This document shows, piece after piece, positions 1-6,155 of a DNA stretch of 7,869 nt. The notes beneath the pieces were generated by a model. That model made no database searches and was not told the DNA's origin. It was given only the letters and a program-made list of their open reading frames with translations. The stretch lies in the NCBI GenBank assembly GCA_030145035.1, contig JAQYWL010000357.1, forward strand, positions 1 to 7,869, read 5' to 3'. Position 1 is the first letter of the stretch, and every line of letters starts with the position of its first letter. The DNA comes from Desulfobacteria bacterium. Its GTDB lineage: Bacteria > Desulfobacterota > Desulfobacteria > Desulfobacterales > C00003060. The position numbers were made by a program, and so were the translations under genes.

Positions 1-148
1 CAATAATATCAACCCATTAATACCATATCTAGAAGTATTTGTAAAGCTAAAAAAGCAGTCCAAGAAGAAAAATAGTAGTAAAATCTCATGAGCACAATAA
101 AACCTAACTGACTGTAATTTATAGACCATCAGACTATTCGGCCAAGCA
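1..148. other. AT-rich left edge without a recognisable gene
   Basis: This stretch is AT-rich and lies downstream of the minus-strand gene at 149-415. I see no open frame with a ribosome binding site, no terminator-type hairpin followed by a T-run, and no repeat shared with the rest of the window. It may be the edge of a neighbouring gene's control region outside the window. Confidence 0.5.
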
Positions 149-415
149 CTACTTAACCCACTTTTTGTTCTTTTTCTTGAGTTGACCTGGAGGATATCTA
201 CGCTTATGCTCTTCGAAGTGGGTATAGGGTCTATCGGTATCCAGCTCGATGGTCACATAGCTGCCAAGCCGGAACTGTATCTCCTGAGGCAAGGACACGG
301 ACATTATCCAATTGTCTCCCTCAACGTAAAAATACACCTTTCTTCTCCTTCTGATCACCCAGAGCACGTCTAAAATATCACCGGCTTGCTCATTCTTTGG
401 TGTCTTTCTCGACAT
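149..415 (-). CDS. Small basic hypothetical protein, 88 aa
   Basis: I do not recognise this family. The 88-residue product has no signal peptide or membrane segment. Residues about 13-58 alternate hydrophobic and charged residues and contain an RRRRK cluster and a GSYVTIELD strand, suggesting a small beta-rich domain. The C-terminal third is strongly basic (KRR, then a tail of KKKNKKWVK), which could bind nucleic acid or an acidic surface. The ATG at 415 is the first start after an in-frame TAA, but no Shine-Dalgarno sequence precedes it; Met38 is an alternative. It points the same way as the peptidase operon but lies about 150 bp beyond its stop, so membership is unclear. The ordered composition and lack of low complexity favour a real gene, but support is modest. 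Confidence 0.5.
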   Translation of the reverse strand: MSRKTPKNEQAGDILDVLWVIRRRRKVYFYVEGDNWIMSVSLPQEIQFRLGSYVTIELDTDRPYTHFEEHKRRYPPGQLKKKNKKWVK

Positions 416-563
416 AAAGCGGAAAAATCTTTAATCCTGGCCTGAGGCTGTTTATTGAAATCGTCGTGGTAAGTAGGGAAGCGGGGGAAAGAGAGACGTA
501 GAAATATCTGCTTTAAATGTATTTCGAGAATCTAAGGCGAATAAGGTTCAACCAACGGAGGTG
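416..563. other. Intergenic spacer with no recognised element
   Basis: About 150 bp separate the peptidase stop from the start of the small basic protein gene. I found no convincing promoter pair for the downstream gene, no stable hairpin with a T-tract and no repeat. The small gene may be transcribed by read-through from the peptidase operon. Confidence 0.4.
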
Positions 564-1553
564 CTAGCGTTCTCCTGCTTGAATCTGTTGGAGGGTTTCA
601 CGATACCTGTTTACCAGCGGCCCTCCTAGTTTCACCGCCTTCCGCGCGGCTTCCAAAGCCTCCTGGTGTTTTCCCAGTTCCCAGAGCACTTGAGCCAGAT
701 TATTGAATGCCGATCCATTAGTCGGAAATCGACGACTTGCTTGCCGGAAAGCAGCTTCGGCCGATCTCTTGTCACCCAGTGCATAATAGCTGTTGCCCAA
801 GCCTATGTGAGCACCAAGGCTGTCAGGCCATCGGACTAGCGCGGTCTTGTACCCCTGGACTGTCGCTTGGTATTGCCCTGCCTTCTCCAGGCCGACTACT
901 GCTGAAACGAAATCGTGTTGGGTAGCTGTGGCGGGCAATCGGGTGGGTGGCAGGACTAAGAGTCCCCAGTGGCCACTTCGTGCCCAGGTATTCTCAAAGA
1001 CTCGAAGGGAAAGCCGCTTTCGTGGGGTATTCATTGAATGAACTATCACTATCCCTTGATCGAGGTCATATCCGACAACAACCGCATAATGCCAGGCCGG
1101 CTTCCAGGAAAGTCCAAGATTCTGCAATACTACTACAGGATGGCCAGCGCTAACTTCCATGAGCATAGCAGCCGGGCCGGAAATGGGATAGGCGATTCTC
1201 CCGTGCCGGCGAGCTGCTGCGATCATCGCGGGCTGGAGGCTCCCTTTTATAGATGGCGTGAATACCTCCGGTGCAACCGTGTCAGTATCTGCACGGATCC
1301 CGGACCAGGCAAGCGCCATGGCGAGTGTTGCAGGGCCGCAGTGGAAGGCTTTCTGAGGATAAAACGGCACTGATTCCAGTTCATGCCGAGAAGGGAGATG
1401 TTCACCGGGCTGCGGCCACTTTCTTTGCGGCATGGCGCACCCAATGAACATGAGATTGATCGCGATGAATAGCAAAAATGCGAGGTACGCCTGAAATTGG
1501 TCGGATCGACCGCTATGAAACTCGTAGCCAAAGTCAGCTCTTCTTGCGAGCAT
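564..1553 (-). CDS. PA2778-family C39-like cysteine peptidase with C-terminal TPR repeats, probable lipoprotein
   Basis: A predicted envelope cysteine peptidase of the bacteriocin-processing (C39) fold, fused to tetratricopeptide repeats. Residues 21-38 form a hydrophobic signal segment ending in F-I-G-C, so Cys39 could be lipidated, although Phe at -3 is unusual. The peptidase domain covers about 58-203. Gln67 and Cys72 in HCGPATLAM match the oxyanion Gln and catalytic Cys, and His155 in WHYAVVVGYD matches the catalytic His. The usual third Asp is not obvious; the equivalent stretch reads HSMNT (172-176). Three TPR units follow (about 212-311) and may hold the substrate or a partner. The gene overlaps the PA2779-like gene by 20 bp, and ATG 1553 is the only start that keeps the signal segment, so translation is probably coupled. 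The paired PA2779 protein may be substrate or partner (inference). The family call rests on domain order plus this neighbour. Confidence 0.87.
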   Translation of the reverse strand: MLARRADFGYEFHSGRSDQFQAYLAFLLFIAINLMFIGCAMPQRKWPQPGEHLPSRHELESVPFYPQKAFHCGPATLAMALAWSGIRADTDTVAPEVFTPSIKGSLQPAMIAAARRHGRIAYPISGPAAMLMEVSAGHPVVVLQNLGLSWKPAWHYAVVVGYDLDQGIVIVHSMNTPRKRLSLRVFENTWARSGHWGLLVLPPTRLPATATQHDFVSAVVGLEKAGQYQATVQGYKTALVRWPDSLGAHIGLGNSYYALGDKRSAEAAFRQASRRFPTNGSAFNNLAQVLWELGKHQEALEAARKAVKLGGPLVNRYRETLQQIQAGER

Positions 1554-1959
1554 GTTTCTTTACGAATGGGAAAACGTCAGTGTATCCCAAGATGTCTGTA
1601 ACCAATAGAACAACAAAAACAAAGAGGCCTGCAAATATGATAGCGCTCAAAGCGTCGCCTCCAGCAGGTAGTTCCTCAACCTTTTTCGCAAGACGTACAA
1701 CCTCTGTATTAGAGAGCCCCTCGACCCGTCTTTCCGCTTCCTTTGGATCAATACCCTGGGCCGTTAGTGCCTTCTGTACGTCCTCTCGAGCCAGAACCCC
1801 TTCGAGGTACTGACGTGCTTCCTGGCCCCGGGCCACATCAAGCGCCGTTTCGGTGCCGATCACGGCCGCTAGACAAGACTGATACGGCACCACAAGTGAC
1901 AGCATGGAGACTGTCACAAAAAGACTCACAGATTTAGCCAATCGCCGAATAGTTCTCAT
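1534..1959 (-). CDS. PA2779-family secreted/membrane protein, 141 aa
   Basis: This small exported protein is the usual genetic partner of PA2778-type peptidases; its function is not established. From ATG 1959 it has a basic, hydrophobic signal peptide (about 1-32, probable cleavage after C-L-A-A), then a charged helical region (about 38-97) with an Arg/Glu-rich E-R-R-V-E segment. An LPAGGD motif (98-103) comes directly before a transmembrane helix (about 104-125), and the tail is short and basic (KKHARKKS). I chose ATG 1959 because GGAGG lies 6 nt upstream; an in-frame TTG at 1974 is five codons longer but would sit upstream of that site. The stop falls 20 bp inside the peptidase gene, indicating one transcript. 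The Gly-Gly pair recalls the GG cleavage site used by C39 peptidases, so it may be the cleaved substrate (inference). Confidence 0.87.
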   Translation of the reverse strand: MRTIRRLAKSVSLFVTVSMLSLVVPYQSCLAAVIGTETALDVARGQEARQYLEGVLAREDVQKALTAQGIDPKEAERRVEGLSNTEVVRLAKKVEELPAGGDALSAIIFAGLFVFVVLLVTDILGYTDVFPFVKKHARKKS

Positions 1960-2039
1960 TGTAAGCCTCCACAAATCTGAATTGGAATGCTCAACCCCGT
2001 TATTCTAGAGCTGGCGCAATTGCCACTGCTTTAAAGGTC

Positions 2040-2048
2040 TTAGGCTAA
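2040..2048. promoter_or_regulatory. Hyphenated palindrome TTAGGCTAA, candidate operator (site 1)
   Basis: This 9-bp TTAG-N-CTAA palindrome spans the predicted transcription start of the PA2779/PA2778 promoter, where a bound repressor would block initiation. The only other copy I noticed is at 2201-2209 in the same divergent region. The operator role is inferred from symmetry and position. Confidence 0.35.
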
Positions 2049-2051
2049 ACT

Positions 2052-2080
2052 TTCATATCCTTGGGTTGTCAACTTGTCAA
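2052..2080 (-). promoter_or_regulatory. Predicted sigma70 promoter of the PA2779/PA2778 operon
   Basis: Read on the minus strand, a perfect -35 TTGACA (2080-2075) is followed by exactly 17 nt and the -10 TATGAA (2057-2052, 4 of 6 consensus). Transcription would begin near 2045, giving an untranslated leader of about 85 nt before ATG 1959. The -35 is one of the TTGYCAA heptamers of this intergenic region read on the other strand, and the predicted start point lies inside a TTAGNCTAA palindrome. Confidence 0.6.
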
Positions 2081-2167
2081 TGGATCAGAGATAGCTTGCC
2101 AACAGTTACACTTGCCAACCTGATAATTTTGTCAAAGATTCTTAATCCATATCACAACTTTTGTCAA
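2066..2167 (+). repeat. Cluster of six TTGYCAA heptamers between divergent genes
   Basis: TTGTCAA occurs at 2066, 2074, 2129 and 2161, and TTGCCAA at 2096 and 2112, all in one orientation. Start-to-start spacings are 8, 22, 16, 17 and 32 bp, so four copies fall close to multiples of 16 bp. Read on the minus strand the T form is TTGACAA and supplies -35 hexamers, so some copies may be promoter parts rather than protein-binding sites. A possible -10 for the plus-strand deacetylase, GATAAT at 2122-2127, lies inside the cluster but has no good -35 at the right distance. The palindrome TTGGCCAA follows at 2171-2178. Confidence 0.5.
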
Positions 2168-2200
2168 GTTTTGGCCAAATGTATTAAGGTCATAAGGAAG

Positions 2201-2209
2201 TTAGCCTAA
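2201..2209. promoter_or_regulatory. Hyphenated palindrome TTAGCCTAA, candidate operator (site 2)
   Basis: Second TTAG-N-CTAA palindrome, 22 nt upstream of the deacetylase start codon. With site 1 it brackets the heptamer cluster, so one regulator could act on both divergent genes. This is inference from symmetry and placement only. Confidence 0.33.
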
Positions 2210-2231
2210 TCTGAGTTTATGGCAGGAGACT

Positions 2232-3296
2232 ATGTGTAAATTCGCCATCTTATATAGCGAAAAGTTAAAGGAGTATGATCTTGGACATGTGCTTACCCAG
2301 GATAGATACCAGAATTTTATCGAACTATTTCAAGAAAGACTTGGTCACTATTCCGATTTTAAAATTGTGACTCCCCCCTATGCCACTGACAGTGATCTGA
2401 AACTCATCCACACCGAGGACTATATTCAACGTATCGAAAGGTGCGAAAGCAGGGACCCATTTGATACGCCGCTTTCTCCTGGCTTAGTGAGAGCCGCAAA
2501 GCTGTTGGCAGGAGCGGGGAAGTATGCGGGAGAGCTAGTTCACTCTGGAGAATATGCCAAAGCGTTTGTGATCGGGGGAGGAGTGCAACATGCAAGCAGG
2601 AACCGCGAGAAAGGTTTTGGTGTGTTCAGTGACGTAGGAATCTGTGCCCAGAATTTAGTGCAAAACTTTGGTGTTACGAAGATTCTTATCATTGATACAG
2701 ATGCCCATGCGGGCGACGGCATCTACGAAATTTTCTCCGAAGATCCAAAAGTGTTGTATCTATCCATGCATCAGGATCCTTCCACCCTGTATCCTGGCAA
2801 AGGTTTTGTAGATGAGATTGGCAACGGTTTGGGCAAAGGCTATTCCGTCAACGTCCCTTTGCCACCCCACGCGGGGGACACGGTCTACGAATATGCGCTG
2901 AACCAAGTTTTCGTTCCTTTGGCTGAAGAATTTGAGCCGGAAATCATATTGATGGTGGATGGCAGCGACCCACATTTCACAGATCGCATAACGCAAATGG
3001 GACTAACTCTGAAAGGAATAAAGATGGTGGCAACGCTTGTAAGCGAGACGGCAGATAGAATCTGCGCGGGCAAGCTCATCGATTTTGTGGGCTCCGGCTA
3101 CAGCTCCAGTCTACAGGTCGTGTCCCTCGGCTGGCTCGCTTCGATTGCAGGTGTCACAGGAACTGAAGTTGCAATAGAAGAACCTTACCCGATACCACCT
3201 GACTTGAAACCAGACCGTGGATTGAAAGAAGCTAGCGAGACTGTTCGAAGCATCAAGAATAGACTTTCAGCCTACTGGACGTGCTTCGGTTCATGA
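2232..3296 (+). CDS. Histone deacetylase-family (AcuC/HDAC-fold) zinc amidohydrolase
   Basis: A 354-residue single-domain member of the arginase/deacetylase fold, near usual length. Such enzymes remove acetyl groups from lysine side chains, acetylpolyamines or small amides; the substrate here cannot be read. Zinc ligands are Asp157 and His159 in DTDAH and Asp246 in DGSDPH. Asp155 and Asp162 match the aspartates that tune the two active-site histidines. The GSGY motif (287-290) supplies the catalytic Tyr. The GGGxHHA motif reads GGGVQHA: Gln119 replaces the first His while His120, the usual general base, is kept; the second His of DxHH is Ala160. There is no signal peptide, so it should be cytoplasmic. 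AGGAG at 2224-2228 lies only 3 nt before ATG 2232, but the N-terminus (ILYSEKL, then DLGHV) fits the family. It is divergent from the peptidase operon and shares its control region. Confidence 0.9.
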   Translation: MCKFAILYSEKLKEYDLGHVLTQDRYQNFIELFQERLGHYSDFKIVTPPYATDSDLKLIHTEDYIQRIERCESRDPFDTPLSPGLVRAAKLLAGAGKYAGELVHSGEYAKAFVIGGGVQHASRNREKGFGVFSDVGICAQNLVQNFGVTKILIIDTDAHAGDGIYEIFSEDPKVLYLSMHQDPSTLYPGKGFVDEIGNGLGKGYSVNVPLPPHAGDTVYEYALNQVFVPLAEEFEPEIILMVDGSDPHFTDRITQMGLTLKGIKMVATLVSETADRICAGKLIDFVGSGYSSSLQVVSLGWLASIAGVTGTEVAIEEPYPIPPDLKPDRGLKEASETVRSIKNRLSAYWTCFGS

Positions 3297-3336
3297 ACTC
3301 ATTGTACTTACTAGTCCTATTTCTCAGAAGCAAGGT

Positions 3337-3381
3337 GGCCGAAAATTCAGGCTCGAACCGTGGGAGGCTACCCTGGGAATG
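3337..3381 (+). repeat. Dispersed intergenic repeat, copy 1
   Basis: This 45-bp segment aligns without gaps to 6565-6609 with about 35 identical positions; the shared core is GGCCGA, AATT, AGGCT, GAACCG, AGG, ACCCTGG and a final ATG. Weaker similarity extends to both sides (TTCTCAGA before, CATTTTTA after). It sits 40 bp after the deacetylase stop. No protein-coding sense is evident. It is probably the end or core of a non-autonomous mobile repeat, but the class is unknown. Confidence 0.6.
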
Positions 3382-3478
3382 TTTCATTTTTAGAGGGCAA
3401 AAGTAACGATATCATCTGGCCACCACAAACATTTAAGCCTTTCAATATGTTGAATAAATAGCACTCATGGAAAGTCGT

Positions 3479-3516
3479 AACGCCCGCTGGAAGCCATGGT
3501 TAGGCTCGAGGGCGTT
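3479..3516. terminator. Nested inverted repeat between convergent genes, possible terminator
   Basis: AACGCCC (3479-3485) pairs with GGGCGTT (3510-3516), and inside it AGCC pairs with GGCT around a 7-nt loop. It lies between the 3' ends of the deacetylase and ankyrin genes, where a bidirectional terminator would be expected. Neither strand has a good T-run directly after the stem, so intrinsic termination is uncertain; it could be a protein-binding site or part of a repeat. Confidence 0.3.
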
Positions 3517-3534
3517 CAACACTCGCTCAGTGAG

Positions 3535-4758
3535 TCATTTTGGTTCTGCGTTCCTCAACATCTGAAGGATTTTAGCCCTTATTTCACCATCCAAACTTTC
3601 CTCAGCAAGATCCAGCGCGGTCTTGCCACTAATGTCTTTCTCGTTTATATCAGCGTCCCGCTTCAACAATGCGCGCACTACATCGGTGGAGCCGTCTAGT
3701 ACGGCCACCATGAGCGGTGTCCTCCCATTATTAGCGTTTTTCGCATTTACATCAGCGCCTTTATCGAGCAAGGACCGAACTATTTCTGTATGGCCCCGGA
3801 GTGCCGCGATCATAAGTGCCGTCCAGCCCCCACCGCGAAACCCTGGGCAATCACATGCCGTATTGACGTCAGCGCCCCTGTTCAGCAAAGTTCGCACTAC
3901 GGACGCGTGGCCTCTCTCCGTTGCTGAAAGCAAGGCTGTCCATCCATTCTCGTTCTGTTCGTTTACGTCAGTGCCAAGGTCGAGCATGAAACCTACAGTA
4001 TCATTCCTCTCTTCCTCGGTCACCCCCACAAATGTTGATGCTGCCGCGCACCTCAATGCATTGGAGCCGACCTTATTCACATCGGCGCCTCTATCGAGCA
4101 GAATGCGCAAGACTTCGAGCTGTCCCAGACACGCCGCTGAGATGAAGGCTTCGTTTATTGCCGCGGCATCAGCGCCTTTATCGAGCAAAATGCGCAAACT
4201 GTCAGTCTTTCCCGCCGATGCCGCCCAAGACAATGCTGTCCCGCCTCCCCTGTTTTTCTTATTGACGTCAGCCTTTGCCTTCAACAAAGCGTCAAGGATC
4301 GGGGTATGGCCTTTCTTCGCTTCGTACATGAGAGCTGTGTTACCTTCCTTGTCTGTCGCGTTTGGATCCATGCCAGCAGCTAAAAATAGATTCACTGCAG
4401 TTATATCGCCCTTTTCTCCGCTCCGGACAAAGGCTTCAGGCGTATACTCCAGAGACATCTGACTCAGCGCCATGCGGGCTGCTTCTGGCTGCTTCTTAGT
4501 TATCAAACTAAAAAGGTTCCTTGCTGCACCTGTAAATGCCGACAGGGCAATAACAATTGTTCCCAGGACGATAACGCAAGCGGCTATAGGGTTATTCTTG
4601 ATCCGTGAAATGATTCTATCGTATTGAATGTTTTGCCGTTTCATGACTTCATGGTTTGATGGACCGACGGTATTGGTGCCTGCATTGATTCTGGCAAGAT
4701 CACCCAGCATAGCCATTCCAGTTCCAATTGTAGATAGCCAGATTCTATAATCACCCAC
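3535..4758 (-). CDS. Membrane-anchored ankyrin-repeat protein
   Basis: The predicted product (407 aa from GTG 4758) has one membrane helix at about residues 57-77 (IAACVIVLGTIVIALSAF), then a linker and about eight ankyrin repeats plus a C-terminal cap (about 106-404). Typical signatures are TALxxAxxxG and LLxxGADVN. The first repeat carries the YTPEAFV / FLAAGMDPNA variant. Repeat five has an insertion (about 241-253) and repeat six an extended loop with CDCPGF. Ankyrin stacks bind proteins, so this is probably a membrane-tethered binding or scaffold protein; partner and topology are unknown. The start is uncertain: a predicted promoter (4806-4778) would start transcription only about 12 nt before the GTG, favouring Met15 (4716), Met17 (4710) or Met39 (4644), though none has a strong ribosome binding site. 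It follows two small membrane-protein genes on the same strand. Confidence 0.85.
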   Translation of the reverse strand: MGDYRIWLSTIGTGMAMLGDLARINAGTNTVGPSNHEVMKRQNIQYDRIISRIKNNPIAACVIVLGTIVIALSAFTGAARNLFSLITKKQPEAARMALSQMSLEYTPEAFVRSGEKGDITAVNLFLAAGMDPNATDKEGNTALMYEAKKGHTPILDALLKAKADVNKKNRGGGTALSWAASAGKTDSLRILLDKGADAAAINEAFISAACLGQLEVLRILLDRGADVNKVGSNALRCAAASTFVGVTEEERNDTVGFMLDLGTDVNEQNENGWTALLSATERGHASVVRTLLNRGADVNTACDCPGFRGGGWTALMIAALRGHTEIVRSLLDKGADVNAKNANNGRTPLMVAVLDGSTDVVRALLKRDADINEKDISGKTALDLAEESLDGEIRAKILQMLRNAEPK

Positions 4759-4777
4759 CAGGGGATTTTGTCATAGA

Positions 4778-4806
4778 TTTGTAATGGACATCACCAGCTT
4801 TGTCAA
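4778..4806 (-). promoter_or_regulatory. Predicted sigma70 promoter of the ankyrin-repeat gene
   Basis: On the minus strand a perfect -35 TTGACA (4806-4801) is followed by 17 nt and the -10 TACAAA (4783-4778, 4 of 6 consensus). The predicted start near 4771 is so close to GTG 4758 that it argues for a downstream start codon. The -35 is a TTGTCAA heptamer on the plus strand, the same word clustered at 2066-2167. Confidence 0.5.
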
Positions 4807-4840
4807 CTTTTTGGGCCCCAATTTGGGACACTGGCTTCAT

Positions 4841-5384
4841 TTACACTGCATCTTCGTTCCAGCTCGGATTTTCTCGATCATCTGGATGCAGTAAAGCTGC
4901 ATCGCCGTTCGCGTGCCAGAATGATTTGTCAATCGGCGCATCAGCATATGTATATTTTTTCTCGTGTCCAAAAGGACACCACCACTGCTCCACAACTTTC
5001 ACCAGGTAGAAGACATAAGCAAGCAACGCAACGGACAGTGGGCAATAGAGCTTACAGTTGAAGATCCAAAACAGCTTTGATCTGGTGATTGAAACGATAG
5101 ATCCATACTTGGCTAGGAATCTATCGGACACTATTTGGTTTTTTCGAGTGTAACGGTGACTGACCCAGCTCGGAACAAAATCCTTCCAATATGACTTTAG
5201 CTTACGCGCCCCAACCATCCTAAGATGAGCTCGAACCAAGAGAGCACACAGAATCATCGGCACAGTTCCTACCAGTATCGGAATGTAAATCAGCGGTAAG
5301 GGATAGATTGGCCTGCTTCAGTTCGTAATCAAAGTCACGATAAAACTTATGTCCCAAATGCGCTTGGCTCAGTTGTGATCTCAT
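4841..5384 (-). pseudogene. Two-helix membrane protein gene interrupted by a 1-nt frameshift
   Basis: Two overlapping frames read as one protein of about 180 aa if one base is removed near 5311-5317. Frame one runs from ATG 5384 through a soluble segment (MRSQLSQ, then FDYELKQ). The second continues as PIYPLPLIYIPILVG, a clear membrane helix with no start codon before it, because its first usable start (GTG 5263) cuts the helix in half. In the joined protein, helix 1 is about 27-50, a basic loop spans 55-110, helix 2 is about 113-131, and the C-terminal domain has WWCPFGHEKKY and ADAPIDKSFWH. I do not recognise the family. AAAAGGA lies about 10 nt before ATG 5384, and a near-consensus promoter precedes it. 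No classic slippery heptamer is visible, so a recent mutation or an assembly error is likelier than programmed frameshifting. It lies between the CPxC and ankyrin genes. Confidence 0.65.
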
Positions 5385-5566
5385 TAATAGGAAGTCCTTT
5401 TCAGTATTGATTGATAAGAAGTCACTTTTTGGTGGGGCGACTATAGCGAAAACTGACTTGTGCGTCAAGTGGAGATCCTTGGCTATATTGATAGCACGTT
5501 ACTGCTCTATATTTGCCTAACGTTTGAGTTTCAGATAGGCGCCGAGCTATGCTGTAAGGTACGTCT
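5385..5566. other. Spacer between the CPxC gene and the frameshifted membrane-protein gene
   Basis: The 182 bp between the two minus-strand genes hold the promoter at 5440-5468 and otherwise nothing I recognise. Having its own promoter means the frameshifted gene need not be co-transcribed with the CPxC gene, although no terminator is visible between them. Confidence 0.45.
5440..5468 (-). promoter_or_regulatory. Strong predicted sigma70 promoter of the frameshifted membrane-protein gene
   Basis: On the minus strand TTGACG (5468-5463, 5 of 6) is followed by exactly 17 nt and TATAGT (5445-5440, 5 of 6). Transcription would start near 5433, about 50 nt before ATG 5384. This also shows that the TTG at 5468, which opens a longer reading frame, is a -35 box rather than a start codon. 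Confidence 0.72.
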
Positions 5567-6025
5567 TCATTGATCGGGAAATATAATCTTTCGTTCATCA
5601 AAAATCTTGTGTACCTTCCCTCGTGCATGAGACACGACATCACTAGCATCAAACCTTCCGCGAACAACATTTAACAACTGCCATACGGTGAAACAGATGA
5701 AGGGTGCCGCCAGGCTATAACCTATAAACCCTTTTTCGGTATGGGCAAATACTGCAAAGACGATCCCACATGCCGCGATTGTAAGGAAACAAGAGGCAAA
5801 ATAAAGCTTTCTAAGACGGGCCTTTGACTTACTATAGACTTTTACTTCAAAGGAACTATGGCATATCGGGCAGGTGAGATCTATTTTGTTGTATCCTTCC
5901 TCAGGAACAGTAAACGTTTCTCGCCATGTTTTATATTGAGTCGATGTAATCCTACCTCGACCTCGGCTTTCATAAATCACTTTTTCAATCTCACATCCCA
6001 ATCTTATTGAAACAGTACTCGGCAT
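5567..6025 (-). CDS. Two-helix membrane protein with a CPxC zinc-ribbon-like motif, 152 aa
   Basis: Function unknown. From ATG 6025 the product has an N-terminal soluble domain (1-70) with Y-K-T-W-R-E-T-F-T-V and a C-P-I-C motif (52-55) followed by His57. Two membrane helices follow (about 73-94 and 98-118), then a polar tail with S-D-V-V-S-H and G-K-V-H-K. One CPxC half-site is visible; a second Cys pair is absent, so metal binding would need the histidines or a dimer. Both termini should be on the same side of the membrane. I chose ATG 6025 because GGAG precedes it by about 5 nt; an ATG at 6079 would add 18 residues without a ribosome binding site. It is the first of three minus-strand membrane-protein genes. 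A 25-bp element resembling one in the peptidase/deacetylase control region lies about 106 bp upstream. Confidence 0.77.
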   Translation of the reverse strand: MPSTVSIRLGCEIEKVIYESRGRGRITSTQYKTWRETFTVPEEGYNKIDLTCPICHSSFEVKVYSKSKARLRKLYFASCFLTIAACGIVFAVFAHTEKGFIGYSLAAPFICFTVWQLLNVVRGRFDASDVVSHARGKVHKIFDERKIIFPDQ

Positions 6026-6130
6026 TATTCTCCGCCTTCGCTTGGTCTCGTTCACCTGCCCGGGTGGATCACTTGTCATATGGCTATGACGCAGGCCGGT
6101 TCCTTTCGTGGTTTAAATAGTTACGGTATC

Positions 6131-6155
6131 TTGCCAGCAGTTACGCTCGACAACC
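6131..6155 (+). repeat. 25-bp element shared with the 2096-2120 control region
   Basis: This segment matches 2096-2120 at 21 of 25 positions without gaps; the shared pattern is TTGCCA-n-CAGTTAC-n-CT-n-G-n-CAACC. Both copies are intergenic and have the same orientation relative to a minus-strand gene whose start is 106 bp (here) or 137 bp (2096 copy) away. It may be a shared regulatory site or a fragment of a duplicated control region. Confidence 0.4.

Noticed and set aside
1038..1373. 111-codon plus-strand frame opposite the peptidase gene
   Set aside because: Antisense to a well-supported C39/TPR gene, with no ribosome binding site.
2066..2167. Plasmid-type iterons or a replication origin
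   Set aside because: The heptamers are too short and irregularly spaced, there is no Rep gene or DnaA box cluster nearby, and several copies serve as -35 hexamers.
3350..3375. tRNA T-arm-like sequence GGCTCGAACCG
   Set aside because: No matching acceptor, D or anticodon stems can be drawn around it, and the second copy of the same repeat has GGCTGGAACCG, so the resemblance belongs to the dispersed repeat.
3623..4462. 279-codon open frame on the plus strand
   Set aside because: It lies wholly antisense to the ankyrin-repeat gene, is Ser/Ala/Pro-rich in a periodic way that mirrors the repeats, and has no ribosome binding site.
5300..5325. Programmed frameshift site in the two-helix protein gene
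   Set aside because: No slippery heptamer, internal Shine-Dalgarno or downstream stem is visible at the junction; a single-base indel explains it more simply.
5422..5670. 82-codon minus-strand frame overlapping the CPxC gene
   Set aside because: It covers the end of the CPxC gene in another frame and the strong promoter at 5440-5468, with no start signal of its own.
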